The notes under the pieces were generated by a model, which saw only the letters and a list, made by a program, of their open reading frames with translations, was not told the origin of the DNA and did no database searches. Below are positions 14,140 through 21,957 of a stretch of DNA of 41,114 nt, piece after piece (the first letter of the stretch is position 1; each line of letters opens with the position of its first letter). The stretch spans positions 1 through 41,114 of the forward strand of contig VGER01000012.1 in the NCBI GenBank assembly GCA_016869235.1, given 5' to 3'. The stretch comes from Alphaproteobacteria bacterium (lineage in GTDB: Bacteria > Pseudomonadota > Alphaproteobacteria > UBA2966 > CAIVPW01). The translations under genes and the position numbers were made by a program.

Positions 14140-15108
14140 GTGCGGATCGTTGTTGCCGCCTTTCTGATGCTCGTTGGATGGACTGCGGCGGCACGCGCCC
14201 AAGTCGCCGCCGAGCTCGACGCGTGCGTGCGCGCGGCGAGCGCTGCTCAGCTCTATGGCACCTACGATCTCGCCATCCATCATTGCTCCAAGGTAATCCG
14301 CGACGGCCGCGTGCCGGAGGAGATCATGGAGTGGGTGCTTACCCAGCGCGGCGCTGCTTACCAGGGCAAGCAGGCGGTGGCCCGCGCGGCTGCCGACCGC
14401 ATCAATGCCCAGGCGCTGGCGGCACGTGCCGCGAACGACATTGCTGCCGCTCAGCAGATGGCGGCGACGCGGCAGATGAACGAAATCGAGCGCCGCGCCG
14501 CCGCCGTGCAACGCACCACCGACGCGGCAACGCGGGCGGTGTTGCGCGCGCAACTTACCCGCTTCGACACGGAGCAGCTGCAGAATCAGGCCGAGCTAGT
14601 GGCTGCGCTTTACGAACAGGCGGCCATGGACAATCCCGAATCGGCGCTTGCCTACCTTTACCGCGGCATTCTGGAAGGTGCGCGTGGGGACTTCGAGGCC
14701 GCGGCGCAAACCATCACCCAGGCGCTCGCTCGAGATCCCAATCTCGCGCTGTCCCACTACAACCGAGGCGTGGTGTATTTGCTGCTGGCGCGCATCGATC
14801 AAGCGCTCGCCGATCTCGATGAGGCGGCGCGGCTCGGGCTCATGCGCGGCATGAACTTCTACAACCGCGGCATCGCGTACGCCCGCGCCGGCGACCTAGT
14901 GCAGGCGATCCTCGACTTCACCGAGGCGATCGCGCTGATGCCGAACTACGTCGACGCGTTCAACAACCGCGGCTTCGCCTTTGAGGTGCTGGGCGAACGG
15001 GAGCGCGCCGAGGCCGACTTCATCACGACCCATCGCCTGCGGCCGGACAACCCCCGCTTTCGCCGCAAGCTGCTGGACCTCGGACTCGGCGCCGCCCTCA
15101 CCCAGTAG
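14140..15108 (+). CDS. exported TPR-repeat protein
   Basis: A 322-residue protein starting at GTG 14140, which puts a signal peptide (VRIVVAAFLMLVGWTAAARAQ) at the N-terminus. A long Ala/Gln-rich helical region (about residues 70-150) is followed by at least four tetratricopeptide repeats with the usual pattern, e.g. ALSHYNRGVVYLLLARIDQA and NFYNRGIAYARAGDLVQAIL. It is probably periplasmic and mediates protein-protein contacts. Partners are unknown. Its last 160 bp run antisense to the 3' part of the cyclase-domain gene. The secreted repeat gene lies 82 bp upstream on the same strand, so the two could share a transcript. Confidence 0.82.
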   Translation: MRIVVAAFLMLVGWTAAARAQVAAELDACVRAASAAQLYGTYDLAIHHCSKVIRDGRVPEEIMEWVLTQRGAAYQGKQAVARAAADRINAQALAARAANDIAAAQQMAATRQMNEIERRAAAVQRTTDAATRAVLRAQLTRFDTEQLQNQAELVAALYEQAAMDNPESALAYLYRGILEGARGDFEAAAQTITQALARDPNLALSHYNRGVVYLLLARIDQALADLDEAARLGLMRGMNFYNRGIAYARAGDLVQAILDFTEAIALMPNYVDAFNNRGFAFEVLGERERAEADFITTHRLRPDNPRFRRKLLDLGLGAALTQ

Positions 15109-15692
15109 CTACCAGCGGGCGGTTTCTGGCCGGCGTCCTTACCGCCACCCTCGAGCAAGCCGGCCGCGTTGTCGAGATGATAGATCGCTGGCGGCTTGTG
15201 CTTACGCCACCGCGAGCGTGCCACGCTGGGCAGAGTTCGATATACCGACTCGCTGATGCGAATGTTGGCGCCGCGGCCCAACAGGAACGCCTGATTTACG
15301 CCGCGTCCAATAATGTCGCGGCCTCGCCGAGTCGGACCGCCGAACTCTCCTTCGATGACCGAGCCGATGTGGAGGTTGGCGCCGAGCAGCGACACCGGCA
15401 TCCGTTGCTGGCTCGCCAGCTTCTGCACTGCGTCCTGCAGCTCGGTCACCGCGGCGACCGCCCCGGCGGCGTTCTCGCGGGCGAACACTGCCAAGCACGC
15501 GTCGCCCATGAACTTGAGGACGGTGCAGCCATGTCCGGTCAGCACGCGGTCGCGGGCTTCGTAGAAGTCCTGCAGCCAGATGGCGACGTCGATTTCGGCG
15601 CGCGATTGGAAGATCTTGGCGAAGCCGGCGAGGTCGACGAGGACGATCAGCCGCTCCACTTCCGCGAAGGGAGGAGTCGATGCGGAGGCCAT
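14946..15692 (-). CDS. class III nucleotide cyclase-domain protein, probably degenerate
   Basis: Residues ~12-172 match the adenylate/guanylate cyclase homology domain. VDLAGF carries the first metal Asp (D20), LKFMGDACLAVF has Lys60 and the second metal Asp (D64), and GRDIIGRGVNQAFLL has the base-site Asp126 and Asn133. The transition-state Arg expected four residues after that Asn is Leu137, so catalysis may be lost or altered. The domain ends near YHLDNAAG. The remaining ~75 codons are Ser/Arg-rich, and the last ~55 run antisense to the TPR gene, so they may not be a true part of the protein. Both other frames stop near 15105-15118, so a frameshift shortly before the true end is possible. 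It lies downstream of btuB on the same strand. Confidence 0.7.
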   Translation of the reverse strand: MASASTPPFAEVERLIVLVDLAGFAKIFQSRAEIDVAIWLQDFYEARDRVLTGHGCTVLKFMGDACLAVFARENAAGAVAAVTELQDAVQKLASQQRMPVSLLGANLHIGSVIEGEFGGPTRRGRDIIGRGVNQAFLLGRGANIRISESVYRTLPSVARSRWRKHKPPAIYHLDNAAGLLEGGGKDAGQKPPAGSYWVRAAPSPRSSSLRRKRGLSGRRRWVVMKSASARSRSPSTSKAKPRLLNAST

Positions 15693-15735
15693 GGGCCACC
15701 TCTTGTGCCTGATGCCTGAATGCTGCGGGGGTCAC

Positions 15736-15780
15736 TCCCGCCGGTCCCGTCGCATCGGAGCAACGCTCCGAGTGGCGGGA
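15736..15780 (-). terminator. strong hairpin between btuB-like gene and cyclase-domain gene
   Basis: Two nested inverted repeats: inner TCGGAGC-AAC-GCTCCGA (15755-15771, perfect 7-bp stem) and outer TCCCGCC/GGCGGGA (15736-15742 with 15774-15780). It sits just after the btuB stop. There is no T-run, so it may instead protect the mRNA end or reduce read-through to the cyclase gene. Confidence 0.4.
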
Positions 15781-15804
15781 TACCTCGGTGACAGTATACG
15801 CCAA

Positions 15805-17847
15805 CTAGAAGCGCAAGCCGGCCTCCACGCGCCAGCTCCGCCCCGGCAGCGGGTAGGCGTTGTAGGTCGTCGGCGTGCTGGAGCTGCGGACCGCGTAGTT
15901 GAAATAGCTCGCGTCGAACAGGTTGTTCACTTGCGCCGCAACCATCCAGGCGCCTTGGCGCGACGACACCTTCAGGTCCAGCAGCCCCTCTCCCGGAATG
16001 CGTGGCCCGGCAGCGTCATCGTCGTTCTCCATGCGGCGCCAGCCGAATCCCGTGACCGTTGTGGTCAGCGTCCATTCCGGCCGAAACTCCCACCACAGTG
16101 CCGCCGCGCCGGTCCACTTCGACACCAGAGGCAGGTCGTTCCCTCCATTTGGACCCTCACGGAACGTGGCGCGCGTGTAGGCCACGCCGAGATCGACTCC
16201 GAGCGTCCTGCTGAGGGCAACCTCGGCACCGGCCTCCATGCCGCGGCGGCGCGTCGGCGCCAGGTTCTCGTTCAAGAAGGTTTCGGCGTTGAAGTGCATC
16301 TCGTTCTTCAAGTCCATCTGGTAGAGCGAGGCACGCAAGTTGATCGTGCCAACCCGCCACCGGCTGCCGACTTCGGCGTCCCACGACGTCTGGGTGTGGA
16401 GAGCGAATGAATCGTATCTAGCGCTCGAGAGGACGCGCTCGTCTACGGTCGGCAGCCGGAAGGCGCGGCCCAGGCGGCCGAACAGCACCACACCGCCCGT
16501 CAGTGTGTGCTCGACGCCGAGGTGCCCTGCCCACTGGTCATCGTTGAAGCGCGCCGACTCGCGGTGGCCATCGAAGGGATCGCCGCCGAACGTAATCGTC
16601 GCCTGGGGATTGAGGATGTCGCCGCCGATAAAGCGGATGTGCTGCAGGCGCAGGCCGGCGGACAGGTCGGTCGCACGTCCCAGCGGGCGATCCCCCTGGC
16701 CGTAGACCGCCAGGCTGTGTTGCTTGAGATCGTAGCGGTGGACGAGGATATGGGGGTCCTCGCCATGGTTCAGCTGGTTGTAGTCGGAGTAGTAGTAGTC
16801 GAGCCCGACGATCCCGCGCGGCACCCGGCCGTCCGGCTCCCAGCGAATGCGGGGCGTGAATGAGTATGTCGCTAGGCGCGAGTTCGTGGTGGTGTCGAAG
16901 TCGGGGCCGAACGGGCTCTTGACGATCGAATCCTGCTGCTTGATGCGAACGCCGCCGTCGAGCACAAGCTCGCCGCCACCGGCCAGCAGGCGTGACGTGC
17001 CGACGACCGTGCGGATCCCGGTCTGATCGACGAAGTCGTTGGGTGTCGTCGCGCCCCGCGGGTTCAGCCACACCTCGAGGTCGTCTCCTTTGAGCTCGAC
17101 CCGTCGCGCGCCGGGCAGGCCAAGGTGCTGCGCGTCCGCGGCGAAGGTCCCATACCACTCGCGGGCCGCGCCGAAGCGGCGCAACTCCAGGTTCACGCCC
17201 CTCTGTTCGAGCTTGTTGTTCTCACGCCACCCGTCGGAGAACAGAGTGTTGCCGTCGGCGGCAATGCTCCAGTCCCGCGACGAGCGTGCGGCAAATGCTC
17301 GTCCCTCGCGGAGTCCGAAAGCACCGATTGCACCTTGCGCCGCATTTCCCGAAGTTCCGCCGCCCGGACGCGTGATGATGTTGACGGAACCGCCCACAGC
17401 ACCGTCTCCATACAGCACGGCCGCTGAGTTGCCGCGCAGAATCTCGATGCGGCGGATGCTGCCCGGCGGGATGTTGATGAACTCGACGCCGGCGTTGTCG
17501 ATGTCGTTGAGACGCCGGCCGTTGAGCAGCGTCAGCGTATTCTGCGTGGCGACCGCGCCGAAGCCGCGCAGGTCGATGTAGGCGCGCGCCCCGCCGTAGC
17601 CGCCGAACAGGTCGCGGAACTGCACGCCGGGCTCTTGCGCCATTAGCGCCGGCAATGACTGCGCCGGAGAGCGCGCGATCGCGCCGGCATCGATCGTGTC
17701 GGCGGCAATGCCGGCCGGAATCCCCTCTTCGAGGTTCGGCCGGGTTACGGTGATCTCAAGCGGTTGGCGCTCGGTGGTTTCTTGAGCAAGTGCGCCGGCG
17801 GCCGCGCAGGCCAACGGCAGCACCAGGTACGTCGAACGGAGTCGCAT
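15805..17847 (-). CDS. btuB: TonB-dependent outer-membrane receptor, cobalamin (BtuB-like)
   Basis: A 680-residue receptor. The signal peptide MRLRSTYLVLPLACAAAGALAQ is followed by a TonB-box-like segment (LEITVTRP), a plug domain (about residues 50-160; LRGNSAAVLYGDGAVGGSVNIITRPGG is typical of it) and a beta-barrel ending in Phe (EAGLRF), as outer-membrane barrels do. Substrate comes from context: a cobalamin riboswitch heads its transcript, so uptake of B12 or a related corrinoid is the natural assignment. I chose ATG 17847 over ATG 17901 because it starts at the signal peptide and has AAGGGG upstream. The cyclase-domain gene follows after about 110 bp. Confidence 0.9.
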   Translation of the reverse strand: MRLRSTYLVLPLACAAAGALAQETTERQPLEITVTRPNLEEGIPAGIAADTIDAGAIARSPAQSLPALMAQEPGVQFRDLFGGYGGARAYIDLRGFGAVATQNTLTLLNGRRLNDIDNAGVEFINIPPGSIRRIEILRGNSAAVLYGDGAVGGSVNIITRPGGGTSGNAAQGAIGAFGLREGRAFAARSSRDWSIAADGNTLFSDGWRENNKLEQRGVNLELRRFGAAREWYGTFAADAQHLGLPGARRVELKGDDLEVWLNPRGATTPNDFVDQTGIRTVVGTSRLLAGGGELVLDGGVRIKQQDSIVKSPFGPDFDTTTNSRLATYSFTPRIRWEPDGRVPRGIVGLDYYYSDYNQLNHGEDPHILVHRYDLKQHSLAVYGQGDRPLGRATDLSAGLRLQHIRFIGGDILNPQATITFGGDPFDGHRESARFNDDQWAGHLGVEHTLTGGVVLFGRLGRAFRLPTVDERVLSSARYDSFALHTQTSWDAEVGSRWRVGTINLRASLYQMDLKNEMHFNAETFLNENLAPTRRRGMEAGAEVALSRTLGVDLGVAYTRATFREGPNGGNDLPLVSKWTGAAALWWEFRPEWTLTTTVTGFGWRRMENDDDAAGPRIPGEGLLDLKVSSRQGAWMVAAQVNNLFDASYFNYAVRSSSTPTTYNAYPLPGRSWRVEAGLRF

Positions 17848-17858
17848 GGTCGGATTCC

Positions 17859-17877
17859 CCTTGTTGCTTAACAAAGG
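17859..17877 (-). promoter_or_regulatory. possible Shine-Dalgarno-sequestering hairpin of btuB leader
   Basis: On the minus strand CCTTTGTT-AAGC-AACAAGG folds as an 8/7-bp stem (one bulged base) whose 3' arm contains the AAGGGG ribosome-binding site of the ATG at 17847. It lies about 175 nt after the riboswitch aptamer and could be the expression platform. This is structural inference only; the leader has other hairpins (CGGAGC...GCTCC, 18015-18034). Confidence 0.35.
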
Positions 17878-18044
17878 AGTCCGAGCGAAAGCGTCCGCCA
17901 CGCCGCGCAGAGCGGCCGCAGCATGTCGAAGACAGTAGCGAACGGGGATTGCGCCCCATTACCGGACCTCCCGCACGAACCCATGCGTCACCGCGCACGG
18001 AGGAGTCCGGACCTTGGAGCACCCCGCTCCGAAGGTAGGGTGAC

Positions 18045-18229
18045 GCTGCGGCGGCAGGTCTCCTGGCTCGCGGGTCGGCGCCGGCGCCGGCCTTCCCAGG
18101 GTTCGTCACCCCCAGTGGCCATCTGGCGCAGGCTCGCCGCTCACAGTTGCGGGGGCAGCCGCGGATCGGTGGCGCGACGAGCGCGCTACCTACCGCAGTT
18201 CCCTATTGCGTCCCTTGCGGGAACCGTCG
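18045..18229 (-). ncRNA. cobalamin riboswitch
   Basis: Read on the minus strand, the conserved aptamer blocks occur in order: AATAGGGAAC, CTGCCCCCGCAACTGT (18143-18160), the B12-box segment GCCACTG (18113-18119), TGGGAAGGC, and GCCAGGAGACCTGCC (18053-18067). Their spacing fits the AdoCbl/MeCbl riboswitch family (Rfam RF00174). It lies about 200 nt upstream of the TonB-dependent receptor on the same strand and should lower that gene's expression when cobalamin is bound. The exact ends are approximate. Confidence 0.93.
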
Positions 18230-18237
18230 CGAGACGA

Positions 18238-18266
18238 ACCTTAGCGACGCGGCGTGGCCTTGGCAA
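18238..18266 (-). promoter_or_regulatory. predicted sigma70-type promoter of the btuB leader
   Basis: On the minus strand TTGCCA (18266-18261) and TAAGGT (18243-18238) are separated by 17 bp. Transcription would begin near 18231, just where the cobalamin aptamer starts. The DUF3105 stop is only 18 bp upstream of the -35. Confidence 0.5.
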
Positions 18267-18283
18267 CGACCGGCCGCGGCCTC

Positions 18284-18952
18284 TCAGCGGACGGGATTCT
18301 CCGGGCCGCGGCCGCGGAACTGATCGACGAAGGCGGCAGCCGGCGCGGGCTCGAACTCATTCAAGCGCAAGATCTTCTGCCATGCGGTCAGGATGACGCC
18401 GCCGCCCAGGTTGGCGCGCGGCACGACGACGAGCCCGTCCCACATGCCACGGTACATATTGGCCCACAGCGTCAGCAGGCGCACGCCTTCGGCATTCGGA
18501 CGATCGATGGAGATGACGATGTGGCCGTGCTCGAGAGAATGCACCAGTGCCTCGTTGGGCACAGCCTGATTGTAGCGGCCTGGGTCCGCCCAAATCGGCC
18601 AATGATCGCCGGCAACCGGCGGATCGGTGCGGTAGCGCACGGGCGAGCCGACCGGCACGTGGTTTTGCCCATCGTTCGGGAACGTGTCGACCCGGGACAA
18701 GGCTGCCTGACCGGCGGCCACCAGGCGTCCGAACTCGGCCAGGGCTGTCTCCGATGGTGCCGCCGGGGCGGTGGGCGCGGCTGCTTGAGGCGCAGGCCCG
18801 GGTGCCGGTGGAGGTGTCGCGGGCGCCGCAGCGGCGGGCGGCGCAGCCGCCGGCGGGGCCGGAGGTGCCGGCGGCTCGGGCGCTGGTCGAAAGACCAGGA
18901 GGCTGACGACGACGACCGCAATCGCGCCGGCCGCAATCAGAAGTGCACGCAT
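18284..18952 (-). CDS. DUF3105-family membrane-anchored protein
   Basis: A 222-residue protein: N-terminal membrane anchor (MRALLIAAGAIAVVVVSLLVF), then a long Pro/Ala-rich linker (about residues 24-68) that would span envelope space, then a globular domain with the DUF3105 signature. That signature comprises NHVPVGSPVRY, then PPVAGDHWPIW and VHSLEHGHIVISI; its conserved His/Glu residues look like a metal- or ligand-binding site. Molecular function of DUF3105 is unknown. It is downstream of the coiled-coil membrane gene by 37 bp, so probably one transcript, and ends 18 bp before the btuB leader promoter. Confidence 0.8.
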   Translation of the reverse strand: MRALLIAAGAIAVVVVSLLVFRPAPEPPAPPAPPAAAPPAAAAPATPPPAPGPAPQAAAPTAPAAPSETALAEFGRLVAAGQAALSRVDTFPNDGQNHVPVGSPVRYRTDPPVAGDHWPIWADPGRYNQAVPNEALVHSLEHGHIVISIDRPNAEGVRLLTLWANMYRGMWDGLVVVPRANLGGGVILTAWQKILRLNEFEPAPAAAFVDQFRGRGPENPVR

Positions 18953-18989
18953 GGATCCGCCCCGCGTAGGTCTCGTCGCCGGCGCGATC

Positions 18990-19727
18990 TTACGGATACG
19001 CGCAGGCGAGCGCAGTCACGTTTACGAAAGACCGATCGCCCGGCACAGCCGTGAAGCGGTAGATCGTGTCGCCGGCCACCACCGAGTAATAGAGCGGCAG
19101 CTTGCCGGTGACATCCTGCGCCGCTCCACCGCCGATGCGATTGAAGGTGAGCGTCACCGGTTGCGCCGGGTCGTACCACGCCTGCGGGCGATTCTGTGCG
19201 TCCACTTCGGATACGCCTGTGCCCGTAACGGTGATGGCACCGTTCGCGAACCCAGCGACGTCGTTTCCGGCAGCGGTCGTCAGCGGCGTCCGCAGGATGA
19301 AGCGCCGTGTCACCGGATCCCCGGTGCACCGCCATTGCGCCGTCGCCGCGCGGATAACCTCGGCGAGGCGGTCGGCGGGAATGCCCGCGGTACGACGCGC
19401 GCGCACCAGTTCGACGATGCGGGCTGTCTCCGCGTCGGGAACGTCGCGACGATACTGAGCTTGCAGGTCGCCGGTGCGCACCTGCTCGGCCTCGAGCGCG
19501 CCGCGCAAAGCGGTGTTCTGCTCGCGAAGCTGGCCCACGGTCTCGGTCAGCGTCCGAACTTCTTCGGTGAGACGAGCCGCCTCTCGGCCAGCGAGGTCCG
19601 ATCCAGTCTGGTAGGACCAGACGCCGATCGCAATCAGCAGGATCAGGGACAGTCCCCAGCCCACGACACGCCGTGGGCTGGGGCCACGCTTCTTGCGTGC
19701 GCCGTAAAGGCTGTTTCCGAAGGTCAT
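18990..19727 (-). CDS. membrane-anchored coiled-coil protein, family not recognised
   Basis: A 245-residue protein. A basic cytoplasmic start (YGARKKRGPSPRR) leads into one membrane span (VVGWGLSLILLIAIGVWSYQ), then a coiled coil (about residues 45-95; heptad-like LTEEVRTLTETVGQLREQN), then a C-terminal domain of ~140 residues rich in beta-like segments with two cysteines (C131 region WRC and the final ACAYP). The topology is that of periplasmic divisome or cell-wall scaffold proteins, but I do not recognise the C-terminal domain. It is probably co-transcribed with the DUF3105 gene and divergent from nudF. Confidence 0.7.
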   Translation of the reverse strand: MTFGNSLYGARKKRGPSPRRVVGWGLSLILLIAIGVWSYQTGSDLAGREAARLTEEVRTLTETVGQLREQNTALRGALEAEQVRTGDLQAQYRRDVPDAETARIVELVRARRTAGIPADRLAEVIRAATAQWRCTGDPVTRRFILRTPLTTAAGNDVAGFANGAITVTGTGVSEVDAQNRPQAWYDPAQPVTLTFNRIGGGAAQDVTGKLPLYYSVVAGDTIYRFTAVPGDRSFVNVTALACAYP

Positions 19728-19887
19728 TCGTCTGGCGGTGCCGTCCGGCGCCTCTCCGCGTGCCGGGCACCCTAACCCAAAGCGGCGACGGCGCGGAAGG
19801 ATTCCGTCCCTCCACGACTAGCAGCCGATTTTGGCCGAAGTAGGACAAGTCGAAGCTGCGCTTCGAGCCCACAACGCGCGACTTCCC

Positions 19888-19916
19888 TTGACGGCACTCC
19901 GAGCCGTCCGTACACG
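19888..19916 (+). promoter_or_regulatory. predicted promoter of nudF
   Basis: TTGACG (19888-19893) and TACACG (19911-19916) are spaced 17 bp apart. The nudF ATG is 25 bp downstream and has GGAGG in front of it. The -10 is weak, so this is tentative. Confidence 0.4.
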
Positions 19917-19940
19917 GCAGGCTCCCACATCGGAGGCCGC

Positions 19941-20549
19941 ATGGCGCACACCCGCAAGGACGTCGAGCTCCTCGGCAAGGAGCCTCTCCATCATGGGCGA
20001 TACCGTTTCGACCGCTATCGCATGCGCTATCGCGCCTTCTCCGGCTCGTGGAGCAAGGACGTGTCGCGGGACATTCTCGACCGTGGCAACACCGTATCGG
20101 TGATTCCGTACGACCCGCAACGCGACTCGGTCGTGCTCATCGAGCAGTTCCGGCCGGGGGCCTTTGCCAACGGGGATGCCTGTCCCTGGCTATGGGAGAT
20201 CGTCGCGGGGGCAATCGAGGAAGGCGAGCAGCCCCTGCAGGTGGCCGCGCGCGAATGCCAGGAGGAGACCGGCCTGGTGCCGACCGCAATCAAGGCGGTT
20301 TGCGAGTACTACACCTCGGCCGGCGCGCTCGCGGAACTCAATCGTCTCTACGTGGGACGGGTGGACGCGAGCCGGGCCGGCGGCCTGCACGGCCTCCAGG
20401 ACGAGGGCGAAGACATCCGTGTCTTCGCCATGACCGCTGCAGAAACATTTGCGGCCATGGACGGCGGCAAGATCCGCACGGCGCCGGCGCTCATCGGCCT
20501 GTCCTGGCTCAAGGACAAGCGGGAGGAGCTGCGCCGCGAGTGGCGTTAG
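19941..20549 (+). CDS. nudF: ADP-ribose pyrophosphatase (Nudix hydrolase)
   Basis: A 202-residue hydrolase close in length to E. coli NudF (209). It cleaves ADP-ribose to AMP and ribose-5-phosphate and clears free ADP-ribose or related nucleotide sugars. The complete Nudix box GX5EX7REUXEEXGU lies at residues 90-112, ending AARECQEETGL, so the magnesium-binding glutamates are present. The N-terminal RDILDRGNTVSVIPYDP and VVLIEQFRPGAF segments are typical of the ADP-ribose subfamily. Start ATG 19941 has GGAGG upstream. It is a single gene between divergent and sulfur-metabolism units. Confidence 0.9.
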   Translation: MAHTRKDVELLGKEPLHHGRYRFDRYRMRYRAFSGSWSKDVSRDILDRGNTVSVIPYDPQRDSVVLIEQFRPGAFANGDACPWLWEIVAGAIEEGEQPLQVAARECQEETGLVPTAIKAVCEYYTSAGALAELNRLYVGRVDASRAGGLHGLQDEGEDIRVFAMTAAETFAAMDGGKIRTAPALIGLSWLKDKREELRREWR

Positions 20550-20650
20550 GCCGCAGGGGACCGCGGGCCATTCCACCTGCCCGGTTCCTTGAATGGTCCC
20601 CGGCGGCAGCGCTACAGTCCCCAATCACGTGTACTTGAGCGACCGAGCTA

Positions 20651-20672
20651 CCGGCGCTCGCAGGAGCGCCGG
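20651..20672 (+). promoter_or_regulatory. perfect 9-bp hairpin in the cysK leader
   Basis: CCGGCGCTC-GCAG-GAGCGCCGG, 29 bp before the cysK ATG and followed by the palindrome CCGGCGCCGG (20678-20687). It could be the terminator of nudF or a leader structure controlling the sulfur operon. No T-run follows and no known riboswitch core is seen. Confidence 0.35.
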
Positions 20673-20700
20673 GCCGACCGGCGCCGGAAGCGCGCCGCTC

Positions 20701-21702
20701 ATGGATCTCCGCAGCAATCTCTGCGACCTCATTGGCAACACGCCGCTGGTGAAGCTGCGTCGCCTCTCGGAGGAAACCGGCTGCACGATCCTCGGCAAGG
20801 CCGAGTTCATGAACCCCGCCGGGTCGGTGAAGGACCGCCCTGCCCTGAAGATCGTGCGCGAGGCCGAGGCCGCGGGCCAGCTTCGCCCGGGTGGGGTGAT
20901 CGTCGAGGGGACTGCGGGCAACACGGGGATCGGTCTTGCGCACGTCGGCCGCGCCCTTGGCTATCGCGCGGTGATCGTAATCCCTGAGACGCAAAGCAAG
21001 GAGAAGAAGGATCTCATCCGCCTCGCCGGCGCCGAGCTGCGTGAGGTCCCCGCCGTGCCCGCCAGCGACCCCAACCATTACGTGAAGGTGTCCGGCCGTC
21101 TCGCCGACGAGCTCGCGCGCACGGAACCGAACGGTGCGGTGTGGGCCAACCAGTTCGACAATGTCGCCAATCGGCGCTCGCATTTCGAGACGACCGGTCC
21201 GGAGATCTGGGCGCAGACGGGCGGCAGGGTGGACGCGTTCATTTGCTCCGCCGGCACGGGCGGCACGATTGCCGGCACCGGCATGTTCCTCAAGGAACAG
21301 AATCCGGACATCGTCGTCGCGCTCGCCGATCCGATGGGCGCGGCGCTGTATCACTACTATCGCCATGGGACCCTGAAGGCGGAGGGCTCGTCGATCACCG
21401 AGGGCATCGGCCAGGGTCGCATCACCGGAAACCTCGAAGGCGCGCCGGTGGACTTCGCCTTTCAGATTCCCGACGAGGACGCGCTCCGCATCCTGTTCGA
21501 GCTGGTGCAGGAAGAAGGCCTGTGCCTGGGAGGCTCGTCCGGCATCAACCTGGTCGGCGCGAAGCTTCTGGCGCGCGAGCTCGGGCACGGCCACATGATC
21601 GTGACGGTCCTGGCCGACCTCGGAGTGCGGTACCAAAGCAAGCTGTTCAATCCCACCTTCCTGCGCCAGAAAGGGCTGCCGACACCGCCCTGGATGTCCT
21701 AA
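20701..21702 (+). CDS. cysK: cysteine synthase A (O-acetylserine sulfhydrylase) family
   Basis: A 333-residue PLP enzyme of fold type II that condenses O-acetylserine with sulfide to cysteine. The PLP lysine is K44 in MNPAGSVKDRPA. The substrate loop reads EGTAGNTGIG (CysK usually TSGNTG) and the phosphate-binding loop SAGTGGTIAGT. The C-terminal tail (about 25 residues beyond the core, with PPWM near the end) is longer than in E. coli CysK. The TAGNTG variant occurs in a recognised side branch of the family, so substrate range may differ. ATG 20701 begins at the conserved N-terminus; an in-frame upstream extension encodes unlikely sequence. It is the first gene of the sulfur amino-acid cluster. 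Confidence 0.88.
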   Translation: MDLRSNLCDLIGNTPLVKLRRLSEETGCTILGKAEFMNPAGSVKDRPALKIVREAEAAGQLRPGGVIVEGTAGNTGIGLAHVGRALGYRAVIVIPETQSKEKKDLIRLAGAELREVPAVPASDPNHYVKVSGRLADELARTEPNGAVWANQFDNVANRRSHFETTGPEIWAQTGGRVDAFICSAGTGGTIAGTGMFLKEQNPDIVVALADPMGAALYHYYRHGTLKAEGSSITEGIGQGRITGNLEGAPVDFAFQIPDEDALRILFELVQEEGLCLGGSSGINLVGAKLLARELGHGHMIVTVLADLGVRYQSKLFNPTFLRQKGLPTPPWMS

Positions 21703-21710
21703 GGAACTGT

Positions 21711-21947
21711 ATGGCAATTCGTAACCCCGGCGTCATGGGAATTCCCGGCCTCACACCCTGGCGCATCACATTCCTGGTCTATGCGATCGGCTACGTATTG
21801 TGGGTGGCGCGTGCCATGTATTGGGGCATCGCCAACAACGTTGAGAACTACTGGGAAGGTGTCGCCTGGCACGCCTTCTTGTATGGTCCGATGTGGCCGC
21901 TGATGTTGATCTCCCGCATCACCGGCATGGTGATCAGCACGGTCTAG
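21711..21947 (+). CDS. 78-aa integral membrane protein, unknown
   Basis: A small protein with two likely membrane spans: residues 18-40 (ITFLVYAIGYVLWVARAMYW) and about 50-76 (GVAWHAFLYGPMWPLMLISR). It is rich in Trp, Tyr and Met and lies eight bases after the cysK stop. AAGGA overlaps that stop codon and serves as ribosome-binding site, so translation may be coupled. The sulfurtransferase follows after 10 bp. I do not recognise the family. Position inside a cysteine/methionine operon suggests a link to sulfur metabolism or transport, but that is only guilt by association. Confidence 0.72.
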   Translation: MAIRNPGVMGIPGLTPWRITFLVYAIGYVLWVARAMYWGIANNVENYWEGVAWHAFLYGPMWPLMLISRITGMVISTV

Positions 21948-21957
21948 AGGTCCAGCC

